A stretch of 64,000 nt of DNA from Megaustenia siamemsis (GCA_032433765.1 JAVIAB010000160.1:33686202-33750201), one strand, 5' to 3'. Numbered from the stretch's first letter, positions 10,490 through 20,170 are shown. Notes: a model not told the origin generated them from the sequence alone. Numbers and translations: made by a program.

Positions 10490-10860
10490 CAAAACATAGA
10501 TCAGGGTTTTTCAAAGCAAATGTATTATTTACCCTTACTTATGCATGCGAGAGCTGTAAAACAACTAAAGAAATATAAAACAAATTGGATGCATTCGAAA
10601 ATAAATGCATGAAGAAACTGCTTCGTGTACCGTAGAATGAACTTAACACTAGTGTAGGAATAAGAGAAATGACAAAAGAGACAACAATATAATCTCAATG
10701 CAGGTCAGGTCCTCAAATGGAAACCAGAGAGTAAAAAAAAAAGCCCGACCTAGACACAAACTAAAAAGAACACTGAGGCGAGAGGTAACGACAGCAGGCT
10801 TCGGTTCCTGCGTTGAGATTGAGCGACTTGCCAAGAACAGGAAAAGTATGATGATGTAAT
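10490..10860 (+). mobile_element. Non-LTR retrotransposon fragment, family C (3' end)
   Basis: Across several frame changes the reading gives a family C C-terminus: RVFQSKCIIYP, CESCKTTKEI-type text, DAFENKCMKKLLRVP, then NTSVGIREMTKET, then basic ARPRHKLKRTLRR and GFGSC.EIERLAKNR. It ends in atgatgatg. Stops in every frame show long decay. The NTSVGIREM segment corresponds to the unit amplified at 16262-16530. Confidence 0.65.
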
Positions 10861-11400
10861 ATTCGAATTTAGTGAAAGGTCTGATTTTAAAAATAATTGC
10901 CCAGTAGTGAACTTTTGCCTCATCTCATCTGCTTAAGAGCAAGGTATCTATACACTATTCATGACATTATTTTTATGAAGCTCCCGAAGAAGCCGTTAAA
11001 ATTGCACTAGCCGACCGGTTAGGGTCGTCTGTGCGGGGTATTGGGAATAGTTTTCAACTAGCAATAACCACGCCTCGGTAGAACCTCATTGGCTATGGTA
11101 CCGCCACTGCGCAAAGCTGACCTATTAAAGTTGGTCGGCTGAACGCCATCTTGTCACGAGTGTTATATATTTTTAGTTTTATCAAAATGATTATAACTAA
11201 ATATTAAATTAGTTTTTAAATAAAATAAATAATTATAGAATGAATATAATGAATATTTATATTATATAACTGCATGTAGTAAACATTTTTGTTAAATAAG
11301 TCTTTAATTAAAAACAATTATGTTTTAATAACATTATTTTATTGTGACGATAACATGGAATAATAACTAAGTTAAAGCACTCATGTATTTAACATTGAAT
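10861..11400. other. Spacer with a GC-richer block and AT-rich flank
   Basis: 10980-11165 is GC-richer than its surroundings and holds cattggcta and gccatcttg, which resemble CCAAT and YY1 sites. 11166-11400 is strongly AT-rich. No transcript can be assigned, so I do not call a promoter. Confidence 0.3.
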
Positions 11401-11402
11401 AT

Positions 11403-11475
11403 ATTCAAGTGGTTAGTGAACTTGACTCCAAAAGGCAAGAGGTAGGGTTCGATCCTGATCGACCACTTCCTGGTT
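11403..11475 (+). mobile_element. SINE-1 head fragment
   Basis: Matches the second tRNA-like head of the SINE at 2712: agtggttagtgaact, gaggtagggttcgatcc, cctggttca. It lacks the first dozen bases and the body. It directly abuts the 3' end of the family A copy on the minus strand. Confidence 0.7.
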
Positions 11476-12432
11476 CATCATCATCATTGAGTGCCGTCTC
11501 CGCATCGAAGGTTGGCTACCATGGAGTGCCCCTCCGCTGTCTCTTGCTTTGATGGTGCAGGTTGTCATAGGCTGACTTGTCCATCTTTTGCAGTTACTCG
11601 TCCATGTTAGTCTTGGTCTGCCTCTGTCTCTTTTACCTTGTATTTTCCCTTCCAATATTACTTTTAGTAGGCTGTTGTGTGTATTAACATGACCCAAAAT
11701 TTCATTTCTCTTGCTCTAATTGTATTTAGTAGTTCTCTTTTCGTTTTTAGTTGTTTTAAGACTTCATCGTTTGTTTTATTTTCTTTCCATCCATTTCTAC
11801 CTATTCTTCTATAAATCCACATTTCAAAGGCTTCAATTTTCTGTTCTGTTCTCTTGTCTAATGTCCATGTTTCTGCACTATACAGGAATATTGAGAAGAT
11901 GTAACATTTTGCCATTCTTAGTTTCAGCCCTGCTGATATTTGTTTTGTTGTTAGTATATTTTTCATGGCATTAAAATTACTTTTTGCCATACCTATTCTT
12001 TTGTTTATTTCAATTTTGCATTTTCCATCATTGGTTATAGTATGTCCCAGGTAGTTGTAGCTCTGGACTGTCTCCTGATGTATTCCTTCAACTTTAATAC
12101 TTAGTTTATGATCATTGTTTAATCTTTTTGACATTCATATCTAGTCCATAAATTTTGCTTGTCATGTTTATTTCATTAAGTAATTGTTGTAGATCTTTAG
12201 GATTTTCTGCTAGTAGAACAGTATCATCAGCATATCTTAGGTTATTGATTATCTTTCCATTAATTTGTAGGCCTGGCATCTCTGTGATGTTTTTAAAGAT
12301 GTTCTCAGTGTATAGATTGAACAAGCTTGGTGATAGGAAGCATCCCTGTCTTACTCCTCTTTTTATATCAATGGGTGTAGAGTTCTCTTTGTTATATTTT
12401 GTAAAGCTGTTACCATACCAATTTTTTCTTTG
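11476..12432 (-). mobile_element. Family A non-LTR retrotransposon, 5'-truncated
   Basis: Minus-strand reading from 12432: IKRGVRQGCFLSPSLFNLY (RT motif B region), MPGLQINGKIINNLRYADDT (motif C, about 12225-12290), NYLGHTITNDGKCKIEINKR, YSAETWTLDKRTEQKIEAFE, then GKRDRGRPRLTWTSN and SMRRRHSMMMM at the 3' end. Frame changes occur near 12130 and 11690, so the protein is broken. It keeps the RQGC and LFNLYTENIF region missing from the copy at 2250-7090. Its 5' end falls in the RT domain, as in a normal 5'-truncated insertion. Confidence 0.85.
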
Positions 12433-12565
12433 TTAAAAAAAATAATATCACTTCTTACCTATCTACCTATCTGTCTATTTATCTATTCAGAATTCCGTCT
12501 GTTTATCTACGCATCAATCAACCTGCCTTCTATGCTATCTATTGCAGTTTCTATTATAGCTAATG
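12433..12565. repeat. Short (CTAT)n-like simple repeat and spacer
   Basis: ctatctacctatctgtctat-type units near 12458-12490, then unremarkable sequence. Confidence 0.6.
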
Positions 12566-12950
12566 CTCCTTGCTGAGGAGTACATCTGAGCACCCATGGA
12601 CGTGTTCGAAGAGCAATGATGATGATCCACAAATAACCCATGACAAAAACTGTGATCATAAACAAGGATAATATTTCAAAACCTACAAGTGAATATCAAA
12701 GTGGAAGAAATAGCTCTTGGGGCTGTTCAAAGCTACAACTACTTTGGATATACTATAACCAATGAAGGAAAATCTAAAACTTAAGTAAACAAAAGAACAG
12801 AAATGGCAAAAAGCAAATTTTATGCTTTAATGCCATGAAAAATAGACTAACATCGAAACAAATAACAACAGGGCTAAAACTACGAATAACAAAATGTTTT
12901 ATTTTCTAAAACATTCCTGTATGGTGCAGAAATATGGACATTATGAAATA
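12566..12950 (+). mobile_element. Family E end joined to family A, second copy of the nested junction
   Basis: Starts as the 3' end of family E (ccttgctgaggag, gagcacccatggacgtgttc, aatgatgatgatcc) and runs without a gap into family A (acaaaaactgtgatcataaa ... gctgttcaaagctacaacta) to about 12945. The join is the same as at 6425/6426 within the nested stack. The copy ends in (GA)n. Frames are broken. Confidence 0.75.
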
Positions 12951-13342
12951 GAGAGAGAGAGAGAGGGAGAGAAAGACAGAGAGGGAGATGGAGATATAAA
13001 GATAAATAAAGGGTGAAGGTCATATAAAGAGTTAAAGGAGAAGGGAAGAGTTAGAATAAGAGGCCGGGTGAGAGAAGAAATGACAGGAAAGCGTGAAGAG
13101 TATGAAAATGTGCTGCACGAGAATTGTAAGAATCATGTGACAAAGTGGACAGGTGAGAAGAAAATATGAAAGTTAACTCAGTTCCGAACGAGCAGTGGAC
13201 GAGTGCAGTGGTCCGGGTTGATTAGAATACCCAGTGGTTATTTTAGCAGTAGTTACGAGCTAGCGGTGGACGGAGACACACGTCCTACCGAAGGGCGTCA
13301 GCCTAGATGGCTGGCAACCCTTGAAAGTCTTGTACATATATT
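12951..13342. other. (GA)n tract and unassigned sequence
   Basis: 12951-13000 is a GA-rich run. The rest is moderately GC-rich and without recognisable motifs. It leads directly into the 38-bp array. Confidence 0.5.
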
Positions 13343-14375
13343 CGTGTGATATTTGTTAGTGAGATGTATGTACAGAATGTCGTGTGATATTTGTTAGTGA
13401 GATGTATGTACAGAATGTCGTGTGATATTTGTTAGTGAGATGTATGTACAGAATGTCGTGTGATATTTGTTAGTGAGATGTATGTACAGAATGTCGTGTG
13501 ATATTTGTTAGTGAGATGTATGTACAGAATGTCGTGTGATATTTGTTAGTGAGATGTATGTACAGAATGTCGTGATATTTGTTAGTGAGATGTATGTACA
13601 GAATGTCGTGTGATATTTGTTAGTGAGATGTATGTACAGAATGTCGTGTGATATTTGTTAGTGAGATGTATGTACAGAATGTCGTGTGATATTTGTTAGT
13701 GAGATGTATGTACAGAATGTCGTGTGATATTTGTTAGTGAGATGTATGTACAGAATGTCGTGTGATATTTGTTAGTGAGATGTATGTACAGAATGTCGTG
13801 TGATATTTGTTAGTGAGATGTATGTACAGAATGTCGTGTGATATTTGTTAGTGAGATGTATGTACAGAATGTTGTGTGATATTTGTTAGTGAGATGTATG
13901 TACAGAATGTCGTGTGATATTTGTTAGTGAGATGTATGTACAGAATGTCGTGTGATATTTGTTAGTGAGATGTATGTACAGAATGTCGTGATATTTGTTA
14001 GTGAGATGTATGTACAGAATGTCGTGTGATATTTGTTAGTGAGATGTATGTACAGAATGTCGTGTGATATTTGTTAGTGAGATGTATGTACAGAATGTCG
14101 TGTGATATTTGTTAGTGAGATGTATGTACAGAATGTCGTGTGATATTTGTTAGTGAGATGTATGTACAGAATGTCGTGTGATATTTGTTAGTGAGATGTA
14201 TGTACAGAATGTCGTGTGATATTTGTTAGTGAGATGTATGTACAGAATGTCGTGTGATATTTGTTAGTGAGATGTATGTACAGAATGTTGTGTGATATTT
14301 GTTAGTGAGATGTATGTACAGAATGTCGTGTGATATTTGTTAGTGAGATGTATGTACAGAATGTCGTGTGATAAT
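13343..14375. repeat. 38-bp minisatellite, about 27 units, very homogeneous
   Basis: The unit reads tgatatttgttagtgagatg then tatgtacagaatgtcgtg. Almost every copy is identical. Exceptions are two units lacking two bases (cgtgatattt, near 13573 and 13988) and two with cgttgtg-type substitutions near 13870 and 14287. The two exception types recur in the same order about 415 bp apart, indicating a block duplication of roughly 11 units. I see no similarity to the retroelements here. Confidence 0.95.
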
Positions 14376-14572
14376 TTGTGTAGTCAGTAGGTAGACCAGC
14401 TCGAGACGCAGAAGGTCGTCCAGTCCAGCAGGAGACCACCGTCTCTTAGAATAGTTTATTGGTTAGTTGTTAATGAAGTATCCTGAGCCTTGAGAAGGGA
14501 CGATGTTAGATAGTAACCCTTAAATAATTGGGTACTACAGCCAGTTAGCGTAGTAATCGTTTTTGTTCTACA
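14376..14572. other. Unique spacer between two minisatellites
   Basis: Includes tcgtttttgttctacag just before the 46-bp array, which resembles a 3' splice site but has no supported exon after it. Confidence 0.4.
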
Positions 14573-15417
14573 GTGCCGTGACGCTCAAAGGGACAGTCAA
14601 TGCCCTGTGAACATACTGCAATAGTGACGCTAACTGGGACAGTCAATGGCCTATGAACATACTTCAATAGTGACGCTCACTGGGACATTCATTGACTGGT
14701 GTATCCAAATACTAGTGGCGCTCACTGGGACAGTCAAATACTGGTGTACCCAATACACTAGTGAGGCTCACTAGGACAGACAATGCCTGGTGTACACACT
14801 GCACTAGTTACGCGCAATGGATAGTCAATGCCTGGTGTACACACTGCTCTAGTGACGCTCTCTGGGACAGTCAGTGGCTGTTGTATGCACTACACTAGTG
14901 ACGCTCACTGGGACAGTCATTGCTGATGTACACGCTGCTCTAATGACGCTCACTGGGACAGTCATTGCTGATGTACACGCTGCTCTAATGACGCTCACTG
15001 GGATAGCCCATGCTTTGTGTACGCACTACACTAGTGGCGCTCACTGGAACAGTCAATGACCGGTGTACGCATTTCATCACTGACGCTCACTAGGACAGTC
15101 CATGCCTGGTGTACGGAATGTACTAGTGACGCTCAATGCCTGATGTAGACACTGCTCTAGTGACGCTCACTGGGACAGTCAATACTTGGTGTACACACTG
15201 CTCTAGTGATGCTCACTGGGACAGTCAATGCCTGGTGTACATACTGCACTAGTGACGCTCACTAGGACAGTCCATGCCTGGTGTACGGAATGTACTAGTG
15301 ACGCTCACTGGGACAGTCAATGCCTGATGTAGACACTGCTCTAGTGACGCTCACTGGGACAGTCAATGTCTGGTGTACACACTACACTAGTGACGCTCAC
15401 TGGGACAGCCCATGCCA
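14573..15417 (+). repeat. 46-bp minisatellite encoding a CCHC zinc knuckle, about 18 units
   Basis: The unit is gtgacgctcactgggacagt then caatgcctggtgtacacactgctcta with about 10-20% variation. Read from the tgtac, a unit gives C-T-H-C-S-S-D-A-H-W-D-S-Q-C. This is the exact C-X2-C-X4-H-X4-C spacing of a retroviral-type zinc knuckle. The same sequence occurs once in ORF1 of the T element (31949-31990, C-T-Y-C-T-S-D-A-Q-W-D-S-Q-C). Because 46 is not a multiple of three, each unit shifts the frame and no long protein is made. Array flanks do not resemble T. Confidence 0.9.
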
Positions 15418-15560
15418 GGGTGATGAAAAAGAGGAAGAAGAAAATAGAAATTAAGAAGATGAATAATAAGAAACAACAGAACAAGAAGATGCAATAGCAG
15501 AAGATGAAGATATAGAAAGATCAGTAGCAGAAGAAGAAAATATAGAAGACTGAACATAAA
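15418..15560. repeat. AAG-rich purine tract
   Basis: Imperfect gaagaag/gaagatgaa units on the plus strand. The leucine-rich minus-strand ORF here is a composition artefact. Confidence 0.7.
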
Positions 15561-15630
15561 CAAGAATAAATTCAACAATTTAAAACTGAAACATTTTGTT
15601 TTCTTTTATTGTATGATTACTTCCCTTGGT

Positions 15631-15804
15631 TTATGTGAGAGTGGTTGTGTAAATGTGTGTGTGTGTGTGAGCTCGTGTTTGTATAGAATGGTATGCCCAA
15701 TTCCTAAGACAGCAGCTTCCGAACACTTTAGATAGCAATAAAGTTGTGAGAGATCCCAGTAGCTTCATCTCTTCAACCAAATTTTGAATGGCCTGCAATG
15801 ATTC
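15631..15804 (-). CDS. Candidate terminal exon of an unidentified host gene
   Basis: On the minus strand a strong 3' splice site (tttgtttatttctag, ending at 15805) is followed by 57 open codons to a TAA at 15631-15633. The reading begins ESLQAIQNLVEEMKLLGSLT, continues TLLLSKVFGSCCLRNW and ends in a histidine/threonine run coded by a short CA repeat. The first half has the heptad-like leucine pattern of a helix. No family is recognised. It could be the last exon of the gene suggested by the minus-strand exons at 18372, 22414 and 25959, or a chance ORF beside a good splice motif. Confidence 0.35.
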   Translation of the reverse strand, partial: ESLQAIQNLVEEMKLLGSLTTLLLSKVFGSCCLRNWAYHSIQTRAHTHTHIYTTTLT

Positions 15805-16029
15805 CTAGAAATAAACAAACCCATTAATGATGAATGAAATTATTACAGAAGGAAGATAAAGTACTTCTTAGCTCTTCAACTGCAGCTCTTTAAGCCTGTG
15901 TTTTATTTTCTGCAATTTCATGAAACTTTTTTTTAGAAATGGTCAAACAATACCAACTGAACAATTCCCAGAAATTGTCTGAGCAGCTCTTTTTTCTCTT
16001 CACATTTCCATAATTTAGTTCCTTTCATT

Positions 16030-16600
16030 TAATGGACAGTAGGTTGTTAATAATAAGTGGGGAAACCATTGTAGAACCTTGTGTTAACAAAATATGGAAA
16101 TCAAAAATGATATGCAAGAAAACCAAACTTAGAATATTCAACTCAAATGTATTAACAACATTTACCTATGTATGGGAAAGCTGGAAAATATCAAAAGAGA
16201 GAAAAGTAACCGCTTCTCAAGACAAATGTCTTAAGAATAATACTCTGTGTACAATGGAATGAATTCTAGACTAATACTGAAATAAGAGAAATGGCCATGC
16301 AACAAAAGATCAAATCTACAATGGAATTAATTCTAGACTAATATTGAGATAAGAGAAATGGCCATGCAATCTCAAGACTAATATTGAGATAAGAGAAATG
16401 GCCATGCAATCTCAGTACTAATATTGAGATAAGAGAAATGGCCATGCAATCTCAAAAACTAATATTGAGATAAGAGAAATGGCCATGCAATCTCAAGACT
16501 AATATTGAGATAAAAGAAATGGCCATGCAACCAACGATCTCATCTACATTTAAGGAAAGAAGATGGACACACGTGGTAGGATCAAAAATCAAGGTTGTTA
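16030..16600 (+). mobile_element. Non-LTR retrotransposon fragment, family C, with internal repeat
   Basis: The open frame 16032-16262 reads KIWKSKMICKKTKLRIFNSN and then VLTTFTYVWESWKISKE, matching the family C region LWKSK...TKLRLFKSNVLST of the copy at 44830-45900. After a stop the sequence passes into NTEIREMAMQ, which is repeated in tandem, and ends with ERRWTHVVGSKIKV-like text near 16600. Dead copy. Confidence 0.7.
16262..16530 (+). repeat. 40-bp tandem repeat inside family C coding sequence, five units
   Basis: The unit reads actaatattgagataagaga then aatggccatgcaatctcaag. It corresponds to the single-copy NTSVGIREMTKET segment of the family C fragment at 10636-10680. The first unit (16262-16320) is longer and diverged; the next ones are nearly identical. 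Confidence 0.85.
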
Positions 16601-16719
16601 ATTCCCCACATTTATGGTAAAGTTTAAAACTTCACTAAAGACTAATTTACATTCATTAATTTTATTTTATAACTTCGACCACACTACCCAGAGTTCAGGG
16701 GAGGGTGAAGCCATAGATT

Positions 16720-16970
16720 CTATCTATCTATCTATTGTCCTTTCGAGCCGAAGACGGCACATAGGGCAGAACCACAATCTCAAAAACAGAAACCTTGCTT
16801 GCCAAAGTGGCACATGTTGCAGAGATCACTGCTCTAAAATATATGGCGCTGTTTCCATAACAATACTTTTTACAATGACAGCTTGTCAAGCCATCAATCA
16901 ACCTCCTTAGTCGCCTCTTATGGCATGCCTGGAAGGTCACAGTGTCACTATTCTTTAGTGAGCCATAGAT
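16720..16970 (-). mobile_element. Short retroposon with (ATAG)n tail and 11-bp TSD
   Basis: A 251-bp insertion lies between two copies of agccatagatt (16709-16719 and 16971-16981). On the minus strand it ends in ggacaatagatagatagata, a simple tail as in LINE-mobilised elements. Inside is gccataagaggcgactaagg, a motif that looks conserved, but I cannot name the family. No RNA polymerase III boxes are seen within the TSDs, so it may be a 5'-truncated SINE or LINE end. Confidence 0.7.
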
Positions 16971-16999
16971 TAGATTTTATTAATTAAAATAACTTTTCA

Positions 17000-17095
17000 C
17001 CATCAGTTTGAATCGAACCCGGGACATTCTTGTCTTGGGCATTCATTTTCTGTCTTGTCTAGCGGCTGATGTCTTAGACCACCCAGCGCCCCCCC
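17000..17095 (-). mobile_element. Second type of tRNA-like SINE head
   Basis: Minus strand: gggcgctgggtggtctaaga, then further on cccgggttcgattcaaac, resembling boxes A and B of a tRNA promoter. A C-rich run precedes it (17088-17115). It lies just outside the TSD of the element at 16720-16970, so the two are either separate or the insertion split one SINE. Confidence 0.5.
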
Positions 17096-17159
17096 CCCTC
17101 CTCCTCCCCCCCCCAATAAGATATGCTTGAATTAAAATATTCTATTTGACAGAATTTGG

Positions 17160-17700
17160 ACATTTGTAACATCAGTTATTCACAACAACAATTCACAAAC
17201 AGCAGAAATAGACTCAAGATGCAACAAAGCTTGTCAAATCATCAGACAGCTATCAACACTATTGTCCAACAAGGAAATAACTCTAGAGGTAAAATGGGCA
17301 ATCTACAACCCAATCTACATAACATTGTTGTGCTACCAATGCCAGACCTGGACTCTAGTCTCAAGAACAAATAACAGGAAACAGCCTGAGAGATAAGATT
17401 AGAAATGTAAAACTGAAAAAAATGCTAGGCATAATCCCTGTCATAGAATAAATAAAGAAACAACAGATAAAATGGTTTGGTCACATGGTAAGGTAGATAG
17501 ATCACAACACAACAAGCCTTCAATAAACAATGTGAAACACCAGACTCAACGGCTGACCACAAAAAAGATGGATTGACAGAGTATTAGAAACACAAAGAAA
17601 CATAGCAGATGAGACAAACAGAAGAGCGGAAAATATATCTCCCTTCCAAGCTGAAAGGCACATAAGGTAGGAAAGAAGAAGATTAGTTTTCACAAATCTA
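17160..17700 (+). mobile_element. Non-LTR retrotransposon fragment, family B
   Basis: Reading through frame changes gives YITLLCYQCQTWTLVSRTN, KKMLGIIPVIE, KKQQIKWFGHMVR and then RWIDRVLETQRN, all in the order seen at 545-1067. It is paired with an inverted copy of the same region at 18880-19370. Confidence 0.7.
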
Positions 17701-18371
17701 AGTACAAAAATGTAGCTCAAACCAGCAGAATAATCAAAAATAGAAAAATTAATACTTCACTGACGTGAGCTGACTTTAACGGCCACAGTCATGACCAGTC
17801 AGATCTGATGCAACGCAACATTATAACGTAACAGATGTTTTGAGGGCTGTAGAGATCAAACGTCGGTATATGGACAAGGTACTGGGGACAAATCACAACA
17901 CAGACGGTGGGAACTTTTCACTTTGAAGCCATGGTTTCTTCATTGCATTATCTCCCCTGCTCTCTTGGTAGTGAGATTCAAAGTCTAGACCTGTTGGATA
18001 ATGGCAAAAGGCTGGAGGTCTCCATGTGCACTCTGAGCATGTTAAAGAAAACTTGGCAGCTGGAAACAGAAAGGAGTAGGTTGAAAATGACCACTGTATG
18101 GGCTAATCAGATTGGAAAAAATCTATCCCACATACACAAAAATCCTGGAAGATTAAAAATGAAAGTACCTCTAAAGTTGGAGAATGCCTGCCTATATGGA
18201 GAGAGGCACCTAAGCACATGACTACCAGAGTGGAAAAAAAATAGGAAAAAGTGATATTCATACAAGTATTCAGTCCATGTAGACTTCAGAGATATAAAGT
18301 TGGCATGTAAAAAAACACATTTGTTTTAATCTGATCTGTCTCTTCTAATAATTTGTTAGAAATAGACTGAC
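17701..18371. other. Spacer with an unrecognised 104-codon ORF
   Basis: The plus-strand ORF 17907-18221 (starting MGTFHFEAMVSSLHYLPC) has no motif I recognise, no splice context and no repeat match. Chance is the simplest reading. Confidence 0.4.
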
Positions 18372-18495
18372 CTTCTTCAATAAGAAGTTTAACAACATCT
18401 GGTCATTGTATGGCCACAACCAGTGACAGAGGTAACATATGATTCTAGTCCATTATGTTCACATTAGCTCCAGGGGAGAGAAGTAGCCGTATTGT
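18372..18495 (-). pseudogene. Ankyrin-repeat-like exon with stops
   Basis: On the minus strand a 3' splice site (gacttgttttcacag) is followed by a frame reading TIRLLLSPGANVNIMD, a TAG, then NHMLPLSLVVAIQ, a TGA, then PDVVKLLIEEG, and a possible donor gtcagt at 18371. The block LLLSxGANVNxxD...xTPL...VVKLLxEEG is the consensus of an ankyrin repeat, a protein-binding fold. Two in-frame stops in 41 codons mean it is a broken copy, unless the assembly has errors. It may belong to the same minus-strand locus as the exon-like blocks at 22414 and 25959. Confidence 0.5.
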
Positions 18496-18549
18496 CTGTG
18501 AAAACAAGTCATGATATGTGTCAATGTCATGGAACCTTGAGAATCTAAG

Positions 18550-18870
18550 GGGCTTTCATACCCTATTTGGAAAACCACCTGACTGGGCTACCGACGTTTG
18601 GACAACCCATGTTTGATTCTCGCTGGAAGCGGTGTAAATTGTTCTTGCGGTTGGAAAAAAATATCCCTGTGACTGACCTTGTCGCTGGCAGAAATGGGTA
18701 CCAGGGTAGTACTCTGGGAAGGTGAGAAATGCGGTCTCGCATCATGAGTTTCGATGCCAGAAGCGACACTATCCAGATGTCTCAGAACACTTCTGGATAG
18801 GTGGCCAAGCACATATGAGGATAACTCGCGTGCTAAGATGCTGATTCAAGTCTTGTACATTACCTTTATC
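18550..18870. other. GC-richer block, possible degenerate SINE
   Basis: Contains cccatgtttgattctcgctg, which resembles a diverged box B, within a 300-bp block richer in GC than its flanks. No second copy in the window and no TSD found, so the nature is uncertain. Confidence 0.25.
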
Positions 18871-18879
18871 TTCTTCTTT

Positions 18880-19370
18880 CCTTCCTCATTTGCCTTTTAG
18901 CATCGAGGGGAGATATAGTTTGTGGCCTTTGACTCCTCTGCTGTTCTCTCCTGCTGTTATGTTTCATTGTGTTTTTAATATTCCATCAATCCATTTTTTC
19001 TCATGGTCAGCCCTTGGGTCTAGTGTTCTCACAATGTTAATTGAAAGCTTTATATGTTGTGTTTTGGTCTTTCTGTCCTGTCACGAGGCCAAACTATTTT
19101 ATCTGTTGTTTCTTTATGTATTCTATGGCAGGAATTATTTCTAGCTTTTTTCAAGTTCTTTGTTTCTGATCTTATCTCTCAGGCTGTTTCTTGTCTTTTG
19201 TCTAAAACATTTCATATCTTTAGTGGTTAATTTTTAAATTGATCTTGCATCTAGGGTACAGGACTGGCATTGGTAACACAACGTTGGGATGAAGATTGTA
19301 TTGTTGAGTGCCTGTTTTGCCCTAGAGTTATTTCCATGTTGGACAATAGTAGTGATATGCGACTGATGAT
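18880..19370 (-). mobile_element. Non-LTR retrotransposon fragment, family B, inverted relative to 17160
   Basis: Minus-strand reading gives TIVQHGNNSR, NNTIFIPTLCYQCQS, SLRDKIRNKELE and DHEKKWIDGILKTQ, in the order of family B and closest to 17160-17700. Several stops. Together the two form an inverted pair about 1.2 kb apart. Confidence 0.7.
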
Positions 19371-19479
19371 CTGACAAGCTTTGTTACATTTTGAGTCTAT
19401 AGACTCAATCATCAGCAATTTGAACATTTTTAGATTTCTCACAAATATTCTCTTCATCTATCTTGTCTTTTTATTCCAG

Positions 19480-19569
19480 ATTTACCTATTCAGTCCTGAG
19501 AAGCACGTGGCTGTGCGTCAGAATCCACTGGCTGGCCTGCGTGCTGTGTTTGAAACCTGCAGTAAATAG
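19480..19569 (+). CDS. Candidate terminal exon, unidentified gene
   Basis: A strong 3' splice site (cttgtctttttattccag, ending at 19479) is followed by 29 codons and a TAG at 19567-19569. The reading is IYLFSPEKHVAVRQ then NPLAGLRAVFETCSK. The stretch is GC-richer than its surroundings and lacks repeat similarity. It lies on the opposite strand to the other exon-like blocks. No family recognised. Confidence 0.3.
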   Translation: MYLFSPEKHVAVRQNPLAGLRAVFETCSK

Positions 19570-20170
19570 AAAGATTTTTTTCTATCAGGGGTGAAATAAA
19601 AATGTTGATTCTCACACATCTTTGAGACCGCTTTGACCAAGCGGCCTTTATCTCTCCGGTCTTGTCATGAGGACTCCTTGACATACACCAGCAATGGTAA
19701 TATGTGTCATAAAGATAGTTTTCTTTTTCTCAAATCTAGTCTGGCTATCTTTTAAAATCTTACTTTCAAACACCTGCCTTACTTCTTTCCATCTATTCAT
19801 ACGCCAATCTTTCTTTCTCATTCTTTCTTGTTTTTATCCCATTACTCAAATGAGCTGATAGTCCTTTACCTCTTAGATAGACATTAACCCTATATTATAC
19901 CGCCGTAAAAATTACCACCTCAAAAATACAAATTCTTGAAATCTGACAGATTGCTGCCTGCAAGCATCCTAATTACTACTATAAGTAGCTCCCTTCCTAA
20001 TTACTACTTTCAGTGGCACCCCCCCTAATTACTACTTTCAGTGACATTTGGGTATTGGATTTGTTTCCCATGATGTTGGATCAGCATAAATGTGCAGACC
20101 ATAAAAAATACGATGCATGTCTGTTCAGGACATACTTTGTAGCTGAAATGACCTAAGTCGCGTTGACACA
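19570..20170. other. Spacer with a 30-bp triplicate
   Basis: cctaattactactttcagtg recurs three times at 19968-20045. Otherwise unassigned. Confidence 0.5.

Noticed and set aside
11040..11165. Host promoter (CCAAT and YY1-like words)
   Set aside because: Only short, common words in a GC-richer patch; no transcript start or downstream gene is evident.
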